A stretch of DNA of 21,210 bases. It comes from Saccharicrinis sp. UBA6048 (lineage in GTDB: Bacteria > Bacteroidota > Bacteroidia > Bacteroidales > Marinilabiliaceae). Where the stretch lies: the NCBI GenBank assembly GCA_002429115.1, contig DIYS01000089.1, forward strand, positions 1 through 21,210. Reading direction: 5' to 3'. Shown here piece by piece: positions 7,030 to 14,780 of this stretch (the first letter of the stretch is position 1; the number at the start of each line of letters is the position of its first letter). The position numbers and the translations under genes are program-made. The notes below the pieces were generated by a model. That model was not told the DNA's origin, searched no databases, and saw only the letters and a list, made by a program, of their open reading frames with translations.

Positions 7030-9435
7030 TTACAGCGATACTTTTAATGAGACAATATAATTACGTCCAGGCGCTGCTATCCCTGATGAGTAGGACTTGT
7101 AACGTTCATTGGTAATGTTATCAATACCAGCAGTAATTAACGCATGAGAATTAAAAGCATATTGCGCTTTCAGGTTTAAAGTGGTCCATCCTGGAGAATA
7201 AGGATTCCCATTTGCATCAGAAGCATACAAATATGCTTTGTCAATCTCCGATTTCGGCATTTCATTAAACGATACTTCCCCGTTATACCGCAGATAAACG
7301 TCCATTTTTAATTTGCTCTTCTCATAGCTCAGGTGTGTTGTGCCAAACCAGGGAGCCGCATGGCGCAATGGAGAATAGCTGCCATCTTCCAATTCCTCTT
7401 TGCCCTTTTGATAATTAAAACGCGATGATGCACTGATGCCACTCTTCCATTTATATTCGATGCCAGCTTGAATTCCATAAACTTTTGCATGGGCTGCATT
7501 CTGAATCGCCTGTACCTTGCTCAGTTCATGGTCGTAAATAATACTGTCTTCTGCATTAAGCTGATAGTCCCGGCGTACCATGGCATTGGTCAAAAGTGTA
7601 TAATAGGCGGCAACATCTACTTTCCATTTCTTTACAACAACAACTGCTGCACCTATTTCCCCGTTAATGGCATATTCCGGCTTGAGATCTGGATTTGGAA
7701 CAACAACGGCTCCGGGCTCTGAGTCAAATATTTTTCCAACATCGTCAATGTTTGGCGCTCTGAATCCGGTTGATAGAGCGGCGCTCAATTGCCAATTGTC
7801 CGTTGGATTGTGGATGACTCCAAAACTTCCGGTTAAGGCGCCATTATTCAATTGGGTGTCTTCAAATGGAAAATCAAAGAATACGTTATCGAAGTCAGCA
7901 TTTAAATAGATGTAATTATATCGTAAGCCAGTTTGTAGGTTTGTTTTTGCACTTAGTTTTTTGAGATAATTACCATACACAGCCGCCGATATCCATATCG
8001 AATTATCAGGGTAACGTGTTGAGGCAAGTCCTTTATCACCTGATATCAGGCTTTCTGTATAAGCGGATGAACCAACTTGATTACCAATAAACTCAAAGCC
8101 GTAAAATACTCGGTCACCATTGCCTAAAAGCTTTTCGAAATCTAAATTCAGACTGTATGCATCCACCTGTTCAGTCCTTCTCGTAATGTCTTCCTTGTCT
8201 AGTTTTCGATTATGTCGGCTTTCTTCAAAAAACTGGTACGACGCTGTAATGTTGAGGTGGTTGAAATAGGCATTATTCGCTGTGTGTTGAATATTTAAGT
8301 TATTCATCAACCATTTTTGAGGTCCATAATACCAATCGCCATATTTCAGTTCATTATTATCGGTGTACATTATCAGACGGTCGTAGCGAGGCACATTTGA
8401 TGACTCAGAGTAGTGCAGGCCATAATTAAATTGCCAGCGTTCATTAGGCATAAATTTAAACTTTTGCATCAGGTTGAGCTGACTATAAGCTGTTGGGACT
8501 TGCTTTTCAGGCGTGCCGTTTTTTACAGAAATATCTTCACCAGCCTCACGAACAATATATTCATGTCTTAAATAGTCATCGGGACCATCAGAACCCATTG
8601 TTAAATTGCCAAAGTCAGAAAAAGTTATAGAAGTAAATGAAGCCAACTTGTCAAATCCAAAATTAATACTTGCATGTCCGGTCTTCTCATTATTGGCCGA
8701 GGCATAGCGAGTTATTCCTGTGGCTTTAATCAGCGTGTTGTTGTCATGAGATAAAATAGGATCGAAGGTGTAAAAACCCATCACTCCACCAATAGCATCG
8801 CTACCATATATGACCGAGCCCGGACCAAAAATAACTTCTGCACGGTTGGTTGCAAACGGATCAAGAGATATAATGTTTTGAATATTACCGCTCCTGAATA
8901 TGGCATTGTTCATCCGTACTCCATCCACTGTAATTAACACACGATTGGTGGCAAATCCTCTGATCATAGGACTTCCACCACCCATCTGGCTTTTCTGAAC
9001 AAATACATCACCACTCATTTCAATTAAATCGGCGGCAGTTTGTGGATTAAAAAAGTTGACTTCTTTAGGTTTAAGAATGGATATTTTTGATGGCGTTTCG
9101 CGTCGTCCCTGTTTCCATTTAGTGGCCGATACCACAACTTCATCAAGCGATAACTCTGATTGCTCCATCCACACCTTAAAACCCAATTGCTTCAGTTCTT
9201 CAAAACTTAGAATGCGAGTTTCGTATCCGATTAATCGAAACGTAATATCGTCAACTCCCTCGAATCGACTAATATCACTCTGACCTTTCATGTTGGTTAT
9301 AGTATGCCCATTTGCCGAAAATATAGTGACTAACTCAAGTGGTTGATGTGTATTTTTATCTCTGACCTGCACAATTTGTGCTTGTAGGAATTGTATGAAG
9401 AATATGGTGATAAGAAGGCTGGTATATCGAGTCAT
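7030..9435 (-). CDS. TonB-dependent outer-membrane receptor, hemoglobin/heme type
   Basis: A 22-stranded outer-membrane transporter that takes up its ligand with energy from TonB. The chosen ATG at 9435 gives a clean signal peptide (1-20, ending FLQAQ); an upstream ATG at 9540 would add 35 residues with a non-signal sequence and overlap the promoter. Order of parts: carboxypeptidase-like regulatory domain (about 21-90), TonB box DEVVVSA at 99-104, plug (about 110-226) with MIRGFATNRVLITVDGVRMN and GPGSVIYGSDAIGG, then the barrel. The last segment NITNERYKSYSSGIAAPGRNY is the ending seen in the hemoglobin/transferrin/lactoferrin receptor group. Those receptors import heme iron, but no HmuY-like or other iron genes are next to it, so the ligand is inferred. 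The 801-residue length is normal. Confidence 0.88.
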   Translation of the reverse strand: MTRYTSLLITIFFIQFLQAQIVQVRDKNTHQPLELVTIFSANGHTITNMKGQSDISRFEGVDDITFRLIGYETRILSFEELKQLGFKVWMEQSELSLDEVVVSATKWKQGRRETPSKISILKPKEVNFFNPQTAADLIEMSGDVFVQKSQMGGGSPMIRGFATNRVLITVDGVRMNNAIFRSGNIQNIISLDPFATNRAEVIFGPGSVIYGSDAIGGVMGFYTFDPILSHDNNTLIKATGITRYASANNEKTGHASINFGFDKLASFTSITFSDFGNLTMGSDGPDDYLRHEYIVREAGEDISVKNGTPEKQVPTAYSQLNLMQKFKFMPNERWQFNYGLHYSESSNVPRYDRLIMYTDNNELKYGDWYYGPQKWLMNNLNIQHTANNAYFNHLNITASYQFFEESRHNRKLDKEDITRRTEQVDAYSLNLDFEKLLGNGDRVFYGFEFIGNQVGSSAYTESLISGDKGLASTRYPDNSIWISAAVYGNYLKKLSAKTNLQTGLRYNYIYLNADFDNVFFDFPFEDTQLNNGALTGSFGVIHNPTDNWQLSAALSTGFRAPNIDDVGKIFDSEPGAVVVPNPDLKPEYAINGEIGAAVVVVKKWKVDVAAYYTLLTNAMVRRDYQLNAEDSIIYDHELSKVQAIQNAAHAKVYGIQAGIEYKWKSGISASSRFNYQKGKEELEDGSYSPLRHAAPWFGTTHLSYEKSKLKMDVYLRYNGEVSFNEMPKSEIDKAYLYASDANGNPYSPGWTTLNLKAQYAFNSHALITAGIDNITNERYKSYSSGIAAPGRNYIVSLKVSL

Positions 9436-9486
9436 TTTAACGTTCAATCTTTGTTGTATTGTCGCGAAAGCTATGCAAAAACCATG

Positions 9487-9494
9487 CAAATATA
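9487..9494 (-). promoter_or_regulatory. -7 box for the TonB receptor
   Basis: The minus strand reads TATATTTG, a full match to TAnnTTTG, about 51 bases before the chosen start at 9435. It lies inside the longer alternative reading frame, which supports the shorter start. No convincing -33 box is seen. Confidence 0.45.
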
Positions 9495-9719
9495 GAATAA
9501 TTATAAAGGAAGAGCGGGCGTTGTAAAAATGACAGCTCATATTTTAGAGATTGATGGTTTATATCTTGCTCATTTTCTATTGATTGGGACTTTGTTTAAT
9601 CATGTTATAATTCAAGTTAGTCATTAATCAGAGTTTGTTTGTCAAAATAAAATAAACGTTCGTCCTAAATGGCGTAATAGCTTATGAATTAAAAATATAA
9701 TCGAACTTAATTGAGTATA

Positions 9720-10235
9720 ATGAAGTATTTAGGATGTATTGTTACATTATTATTTTTGGGAATTAATGTTACTGCGCAGGATTTTTCTTATTTGAAAAGT
9801 ATTGATTTATCGGATTCATCGCAAAAAATAGAGGCACAAGAAGCAGCAATGGAATGTTGTTGTTATTTAGTTGGTGTTCGGTATGATAAAAAAGATGAAC
9901 AACGTGGCTTAGCTACAGCATTTGTAAATGAATGGATGAAGGCGAATATCAACGAAAAAGATATCATGGAAGGCGTTGAAAAAATTACTGCTGAAGTTGA
10001 TGGTTATAATGACATGTATTTGGCATTTTACATTATGAATTACATCGACAATGATGGAGAACTAAGCCTGATGGAAAACAAAGTTGAAGCCGTAAAAGGA
10101 TTATTGTCCTATTGTGGTAATTCCTCAAATAAGTTAAAAGTAAGTAAGGAGTTAAAGCAGGTAGATCAGCTATCTCAAGCCGGTGAGCTGGAGCAATACC
10201 TTACCGACGCTGCTTTAACATCATCTAAAGAATAG
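9720..10235 (+). CDS. Secreted helical protein of unknown function
   Basis: A 171-residue exported protein I do not recognise. The ATG at 9720 is preferred; the frame could also open at a TTG at 9711, which would only add three residues. A signal peptide (1-20) ends in VTAQ. The mature part is mostly helical and charged, with an unusual CCC triplet at 46-48 (MECCCYL), another Cys at 132, and the aromatic stretch MYLAFYIMNYI near 99-109. The cysteines could form disulfides outside the membrane or bind a metal, which is a guess. Its stop lies three bases from the stop of the convergent phosphoesterase, so the two transcripts must overlap. Confidence 0.6.
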   Translation: MKYLGCIVTLLFLGINVTAQDFSYLKSIDLSDSSQKIEAQEAAMECCCYLVGVRYDKKDEQRGLATAFVNEWMKANINEKDIMEGVEKITAEVDGYNDMYLAFYIMNYIDNDGELSLMENKVEAVKGLLSYCGNSSNKLKVSKELKQVDQLSQAGELEQYLTDAALTSSKE

Positions 10236-10238
10236 TGT

Positions 10239-11396
10239 TTATTCGAAATTAAGTGTGATAACTAATATCTCCGGGCGATTGCCTGTTCGTACAGGAGGCC
10301 CCCATGTTCCAAAGCCAGTGCTAACAATAAAGTGGCTTTGGTTTTTCTGTTTGTAGCCCCTGCTCACTTCAAATAGTTTATTGGTAATATAGCCAAACGG
10401 CCATAGTTGCCCATGGTGCGTATGACCTGATATTTGCAAATCAATATTGGACTTCTCGGCTTGTTCAAGATGGTAAGGCTGATGATCCAGCATGATCATC
10501 GGTTTCGACTGGTCGATATTTTGGATTAATTCAGCAATGTCTTTACGGTCACCACCGGGCGATCGACGCTTGTCTCTGTCTTCCCGGCCAATCAGGTAAA
10601 ACTGATCTTCAATGTTGGCCACAGAATCGCGCAGTACAGTAATGCCATGTTCTTCGAGGTATTTAACCGATCGGTCTGCTCCACCAATGTACTCATGGTT
10701 TCCTGTGGAAGCATAAACACCTAAAGGGGCTTTAAGCTGTAGAAGGCTGGCGCCCAGATTTTGTCTGATAACAGGACCAACATCTTCATCAACTACATCA
10801 CCTGCAAATAATATAATATCGGGGTTTAAATTATTGATCGTCTTGACTAGTTTTTGTGTTTTTCTTGGTCCGATGATTGTTCCCAAATGTATGTCAGAGG
10901 CGGCAACAATTCTCAATTGCTTAGGACCATTGACTTGTTTATTAACCTTGAGGTTGTATTCCTGAATTTTCGGAGTCCAGGCATTAATAAAACCACCGAG
11001 GATTATTAACAACCCGGTTGCTGCTATTCCAATACCCGACCATTTTTTTAGCACAATGTATGATTCACTTCCTTTCTCGGGTAGAAAATGAAAGACATAA
11101 TTGAGTATTCGAATAATATCGGCCGAAAAAATGAGTAATGTAAAATAGAGCATGCCGGCAAACCAAAAGGCGCCGATCCAATGCAGTGTATTTGAAACAG
11201 GTGAATACCAAATGCGCTCCAGAAATCTTCCCAAGGGATAGGAGATGACTAAGAGGAGCATAAGTACCCGAAATCCGGTTTTTAATCCTGGGAGTGCAGA
11301 AGTCCATTGAATACCACGGTGGTAAATGTAATAATTGACCAGGAAATGAATGGTTAAAATAATTGATAAGAACACAAGGAAAGCATAATTCTTCAT
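10239..11396 (-). CDS. Membrane-anchored metallophosphoesterase (YaeI/YkuE-like)
   Basis: A calcineurin-like phosphoesterase tethered to the membrane. The N-terminal part has four hydrophobic segments (about 5-25, 42-57, 72-92 and 122-138), followed by the catalytic domain (about 160-385). The metal-binding motifs are complete: DIH with Asp168 and His170, GD 199-200, GNHE 232-235, and GHTHHGQ 324-330. Related enzymes include E. coli YaeI, which hydrolyses UDP-2,3-diacylglucosamine-type or other phospho-lipids, so a lipid or cell-envelope phosphoester is a reasonable guess at the substrate. TATATTTA on the minus strand at 11427-11434 is one base off the -7 consensus and may be its promoter. 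It is a single gene, convergent with the preceding one. Confidence 0.87.
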   Translation of the reverse strand: MKNYAFLVFLSIILTIHFLVNYYIYHRGIQWTSALPGLKTGFRVLMLLLVISYPLGRFLERIWYSPVSNTLHWIGAFWFAGMLYFTLLIFSADIIRILNYVFHFLPEKGSESYIVLKKWSGIGIAATGLLIILGGFINAWTPKIQEYNLKVNKQVNGPKQLRIVAASDIHLGTIIGPRKTQKLVKTINNLNPDIILFAGDVVDEDVGPVIRQNLGASLLQLKAPLGVYASTGNHEYIGGADRSVKYLEEHGITVLRDSVANIEDQFYLIGREDRDKRRSPGGDRKDIAELIQNIDQSKPMIMLDHQPYHLEQAEKSNIDLQISGHTHHGQLWPFGYITNKLFEVSRGYKQKNQSHFIVSTGFGTWGPPVRTGNRPEILVITLNFE

Positions 11397-11541
11397 AAGT
11401 GGGCTTTAAATTAATATCTTAAGTAGTAAATATAGCAACATTGAAATAGTAATATTCATAAAAAGTGTATGAAACGGGAACTTTTTAATATGAACCATTT
11501 ATATTCGTTTCTGTTTGATTGGTGTATTATAAACGTGAGAC

Positions 11542-11895
11542 ATGGATAAAATAAAATATCTGATAATGGCTGGTGGAGCCTTAATATTAGCGGGGATTTT
11601 TTTAAAAATTACTGGTGTTACTGGTCCTTGGGCTGCTATTGCCTTTGGTGTTGGAGGAACGCTTAAATTACTTTATATGATTTTGGGCGTACGGTCAGGA
11701 CTGGTTAAGCTGGGACCGGAATTGATTTTACTTGTTGTTGGATTGTCAATGATTTTTGCTGCTGTATATTTTCGAAAAGCGGAAGTTTACCTTGCACTTT
11801 ATGGATGGTTCCTGGCATTTGGTATTGTGTTAAAGACGCTCTTTGTTCTCTTGTTTATAAGACGTCAGAAGAAGTATAGGAAATCATTAGCTTAA
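11542..11895 (+). CDS. Small four-helix membrane protein, GldL-like hairpin
   Basis: A 117-residue integral membrane protein with four hydrophobic segments (about 5-22, 29-48, 58-76 and 84-106) and a basic C-terminal tail (RRQKKYRKS). The first pair reads GALILAGIFLKITGVTGPW followed by a Gly-rich segment, similar in layout to the first membrane hairpin of the gliding protein GldL (Phe-Lys-Ile then Gly/Pro). It lacks the rest of GldL and no gld genes are nearby, so this is at most a shared fold. The function is unknown. Confidence 0.55.
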   Translation: MDKIKYLIMAGGALILAGIFLKITGVTGPWAAIAFGVGGTLKLLYMILGVRSGLVKLGPELILLVVGLSMIFAAVYFRKAEVYLALYGWFLAFGIVLKTLFVLLFIRRQKKYRKSLA

Positions 11896-11957
11896 AAATG
11901 TCTTCATAAATTCGACCAAAAAGTATAAGTTTAGCCTATAAAATGGTGAATTAACTT

Positions 11958-12422
11958 ATGAAGAAAATCTATTTGATATTTATATTTTTCAGCATCATTG
12001 TATGCCAATTATATGCACAAACACCTGTTGTTTTCAAGGAGTTGAAACTTGATCCTAAATTGTGTTGGCAAATCAATGATTTTGCTTTATTACGGAGTGG
12101 TTCTGATTTAAAACAAATACCTCTGAAGTATAATGCATCTTGTGAGTCTGTTGAGGTAGGACGTATTGATTTTGAGAAAAAAGATTTGATTATTTGTAAT
12201 CAATACATCCGAAATGGAAAGGAAGCCATTACTACAACCAAGATTGAAATTTTAAGAAATGATAAAGCTAAAAAGGTAGATGTGTTTATGGCTACGTTTG
12301 GTTCGAGTAAAATGCAAAGGGCCGGACGCATTTTCGAAAACAGGAAATATCTATTAGTACCAAAAATTCCAAAGGATTATAAGTTGGATGTGCATTACTC
12401 TGTTAATGTTGTAAAGCCATAG
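11958..12422 (+). CDS. Small secreted protein of unknown function
   Basis: A 154-residue exported protein I do not recognise. The signal peptide (1-20) ends in LYAQ. The mature part is beta-rich with three cysteines: Cys36 (KLCWQIN), Cys56 (NASCES) and Cys74 (IICNQYI). It starts 62 bases behind the four-helix membrane protein on the same strand, so the two may share a transcript. A dispersed repeat and a terminator follow. Confidence 0.55.
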   Translation: MKKIYLIFIFFSIIVCQLYAQTPVVFKELKLDPKLCWQINDFALLRSGSDLKQIPLKYNASCESVEVGRIDFEKKDLIICNQYIRNGKEAITTTKIEILRNDKAKKVDVFMATFGSSKMQRAGRIFENRKYLLVPKIPKDYKLDVHYSVNVVKP

Positions 12423-12490
12423 AAGCAAGCATTTATATAGGTAGTAATAGCAGCGATAAATAAGGACCTCAAAAGCAATAATTATCTGTT

Positions 12491-12593
12491 CACTGAGCGC
12501 AGTCGAAGTGATTTGCTTATAGGAAACCAATTCTTTATCGTTTTCATCTCGATTTTACCTCAGCTCCGCTCGGTAACCATCTCGATGAGTGGA
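12491..12593 (-). repeat. Dispersed composite palindromic repeat, copy 2
   Basis: This is the inverted partner of the repeat at 1560-1638. Block C is at 12491-12513, B at 12544-12552 and A at 12581-12593. The A-B gap is longer here (28 bases against 5) because it contains an additional unit, cctcagctccgctcggtaac. It lies between two convergent genes. Confidence 0.65.
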
Positions 12594-12630
12594 TTTTTTG
12601 TGCTTTCATTGTAGACTTTCTGAAAAATAA

Positions 12631-12660
12631 AAAGGCGAGCCATAACGGTTCGCCTTTCTT
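12631..12660. terminator. Bidirectional terminator between convergent genes
   Basis: An 11-bp stem pairs aaaggcgagcc (12631-12641) with ggttcgccttt (12647-12657), with one G-T pair and the loop ataac. It is flanked by A-rich sequence on the left and ctttttc on the right, so it can stop both the recA transcript and transcripts from the left. Confidence 0.85.
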
Positions 12661-12681
12661 TTTCATTGAATAAAAATCGTT

Positions 12682-13692
12682 TTAGGCTTTGATCGCCTCC
12701 ATAATTTTTTGTTCCAGTTCTTCTGCTAACTCAGGATTATCCTTAATAACCTCTTTAACCGCTTCACGTCCTTGTCCAAGCTTGGTTTCACCATAGCTAA
12801 ACCATGAACCGCTTTTCTTGACAATGTTTAAGTCAACACTCAAATCCAAAACTTCTCCTACACGCGAGATACCTTCTCCATAGCGAATTTCAAATTCAGC
12901 CTTTTTAAATGGAGGTGCTACTTTGTTTTTAACTACTTTAACACGAGTTAAGCTACCTACTACATTCTCGCCATCTTTAATTTGTGTTACACGGCGAATG
13001 TCTAGTCGAACTGATGAATAGAATTTAAGTGCATTACCACCGGTTGTTGTTTCTGGGTTTCCGAACATCACACCAATTTTCTCACGAAGCTGGTTGATGA
13101 AAATACAAGTGGTGTTGGTTTTATTAATCGTAGATGTCAGCTTTCTTAATGCTTGTGACATTAATCGTGCTTGTAGACCAACGCGGGCATCACCCATGTC
13201 GCCTTCTATTTCGGCTTTTGGAGTTAGAGCAGCAACGGAGTCAATCACAATAATATCAATCGCAGATGAGCGAATTAGTTGATCTGCAATCTCTAATGCT
13301 TGCTCACCATTATCCGGTTGTGAGATTAGTAGATTCTCAAGGTCTACACCAAGCTTTTCGGCATAAAAACGATCGAATGCATGTTCAGCATCAATAAAGG
13401 CAGCAATACCACCGGCTTTTTGGGCTTCTGCAATGGCGTGGATAGCCAGTGTTGTTTTACCTGATGATTCCGGACCATACACCTCAATGATACGACCACG
13501 AGGCAATCCGCCAACTCCAAGCGCCATGTTTAGTGCAATTGAGCCTGTTGGAATAACAGGAATATCTTCCACCTTGGCATCGTCCATCTTCATAATGGTG
13601 CCTTTACCATAGGTTTTGTCAATTTTTTCCATGGTCAGCTGAAGGGCTTTCAGCTTTGCTGCATTTTCATTTGTTTCTTTCTTATCTGCCAT
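12682..13692 (-). CDS. recA: Recombinase RecA
   Basis: The core recombinase that coats single-stranded DNA, drives strand exchange and activates SOS co-proteolysis. Visible hallmarks are Walker A GPESSGKT at 73-80, the Walker B strand IDIIVIDSVAAL, the L2 loop in GNPETTTGGNALKFY, and the N-terminal oligomerisation helix. The 336 residues are slightly shorter than E. coli RecA (353) because the acidic C-terminal tail is short (ELEQKIMEAIKA), as usual in Bacteroidota. It lies 42 bases behind the bcp-type peroxiredoxin, likely on one transcript. I saw no LexA-type box in front of the pair. Confidence 0.98.
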   Translation of the reverse strand: MADKKETNENAAKLKALQLTMEKIDKTYGKGTIMKMDDAKVEDIPVIPTGSIALNMALGVGGLPRGRIIEVYGPESSGKTTLAIHAIAEAQKAGGIAAFIDAEHAFDRFYAEKLGVDLENLLISQPDNGEQALEIADQLIRSSAIDIIVIDSVAALTPKAEIEGDMGDARVGLQARLMSQALRKLTSTINKTNTTCIFINQLREKIGVMFGNPETTTGGNALKFYSSVRLDIRRVTQIKDGENVVGSLTRVKVVKNKVAPPFKKAEFEIRYGEGISRVGEVLDLSVDLNIVKKSGSWFSYGETKLGQGREAVKEVIKDNPELAEELEQKIMEAIKA

Positions 13693-13734
13693 TATATTGA
13701 TTTTAAGCTGTTTCTTCTTTTTGTCAGGAAGCGG

Positions 13735-14193
13735 TTATTTTTCTAATTCGCTAAGTATTTGATTGGTGTGATCTTTTGTTTTTACTTTCTCAAAGATCTT
13801 CACAATAACACCATTTTCATCAATAATAAATGTTTTCCGGAGGACTCCCATGTATTCGCGTCCATACATTTTCTTTAAGCCCCAGGCATCATATTGTTGC
13901 AATATTTCCTTCTCGGTATCGGCAATCAGGTTAAAGCGAAGGTTGTGCTTGGCTATGAATTTTTGGTGCGATGCAATGCTATCGGGACTAACGCCTACAA
14001 CTACAAAGCCTTTGCTCGTTAATTCATCGTAATTATCGCTAAGGTTACATGATTCAGCGGTACATCCCGGCGTGTTATCTTTGGGATAGAAATAGAGAAT
14101 TACTTTTTGACCAGCAAAATCATTTAAAGAAATTTCCTTTTCATCTTGATTCTGTCCCTTAAAAACGGGCGCTTTATCTCCTTCTTTTAACAT
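13735..14193 (-). CDS. bcp: Thiol peroxidase of Bcp/PrxQ type
   Basis: A 152-residue peroxiredoxin that reduces hydrogen peroxide and organic hydroperoxides with electrons from thioredoxin. The active-site segment PGCTAESCNL holds the peroxidatic Cys44 and, five residues on, the resolving Cys49, the intramolecular pairing of the PrxQ/Bcp group. Thr41 and a later Arg complete the usual pocket. Length and fold are normal, and no signal peptide is present, so it is cytoplasmic. It is the first gene of a probable bcp-recA transcript. Pairing peroxide removal with DNA repair makes biological sense but may be chance. Confidence 0.95.
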   Translation of the reverse strand: MLKEGDKAPVFKGQNQDEKEISLNDFAGQKVILYFYPKDNTPGCTAESCNLSDNYDELTSKGFVVVGVSPDSIASHQKFIAKHNLRFNLIADTEKEILQQYDAWGLKKMYGREYMGVLRKTFIIDENGVIVKIFEKVKTKDHTNQILSELEK

Positions 14194-14250
14194 CTTTCTA
14201 TTGTTTTAAAGGGCATTTCGATTTTTGTCAATGTCAAACAATGCGAGTTA

Positions 14251-14258
14251 CAAATATA
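14251..14258 (-). promoter_or_regulatory. -7 box for bcp-recA
   Basis: The minus strand reads TATATTTG, a full match to TAnnTTTG, about 58 bases before the bcp start. The -33 position is not convincing. Confidence 0.45.
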
Positions 14259-14346
14259 TTTAAATAACAACGATTTAATAATAGCATGGTTCAAAAGTTA
14301 TTAACAGTCATAATAACAGTGGGATAGGAGGTGGTTTCTAAATGAA

Positions 14347-14383
14347 GTGATGAGTGATGAATGAATAGTGATGAGTAATTCAC
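14347..14383. repeat. Short direct repeat gtgatgagt
   Basis: An exact 9-mer occurs at 14347-14355 and 14368-14376, a 21-base period, inside a stretch of tgatga variants. It looks like slipped-strand simple sequence. Confidence 0.4.
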
Positions 14384-14739
14384 AGGATGTAAAGGTTTGC
14401 TTTTAATTTTAGTTAAATGTCAATTGTTCAGTGGATTAATTGTGTATTTAGATAAGGGTATAGACGCTTAGGGAACTTTTACCAATATCGCCAGAAGCGT
14501 CACAGACTATGTTGTTCAAATTGCAGTAATTCTTGTCCAGCTTGTGGTTTTAGTCTTGATACTCATATCTCAATACTAATTTAGTTTGTTTGGGTTTTGT
14601 ATGTCTTATACTGTCAGTTGTTTACAGTTTAAATGATTTTCTTTGTAAGGTGGTGGATGTTAGTAGATTATCGATAAGGCTAATGACTGCTGACTAAAAA
14701 CTAACGAACTATTAATTTTAGCAATTAAACGCTAATGAT

Positions 14740-14747
14740 TAATTTTG
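14740..14747 (+). promoter_or_regulatory. -7 box for the SPOR-protein operon
   Basis: TAATTTTG matches TAnnTTTG and sits 33 bases before the ATG at 14781, a normal distance. A T-rich element (ttttag, 14716-14721) lies about 19 bases upstream, where a -33 TTTG-like box is expected. Confidence 0.5.
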
Positions 14748-14780
14748 GGAAATTCATAAACTAAGAAATAAGACAACCTT

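Larger units (their letters stand above)
14194..14780. other. 587-base non-coding gap between divergent genes
   Basis: No gene is supported. It separates the divergent bcp-recA and SPOR-protein transcripts and holds a -7 box for each. Between them lie short degenerate repeats: gtgatgagt at 14347-14355 and again at 14368-14376, and later tcttgatactcatatctcaa near 14554. These resemble the simple direct repeats common between Bacteroidota genes. No clear structured RNA was found. Confidence 0.5.

Noticed and set aside
6863..7060. 65-codon plus-strand frame
   Set aside because: The peptide is built of repeated PNPQLQTHN-like units that come from the simple-sequence array, and it overlaps the end of the TonB receptor on the other strand.
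9436..9540. Longer N terminus of the TonB receptor from the ATG at 9540
   Set aside because: The added residues do not form a normal signal peptide, a good one begins at 9435, and a -7 box lies within the extra part.
11542..11895. GldL gliding-motility protein
   Set aside because: Only the membrane-hairpin layout is similar; the length, the cytoplasmic part and any gld neighbours are missing.
14194..14780. Structured non-coding RNA in the long gap
   Set aside because: I found only short imperfect hairpins and simple repeats and no terminator that would end such an RNA.
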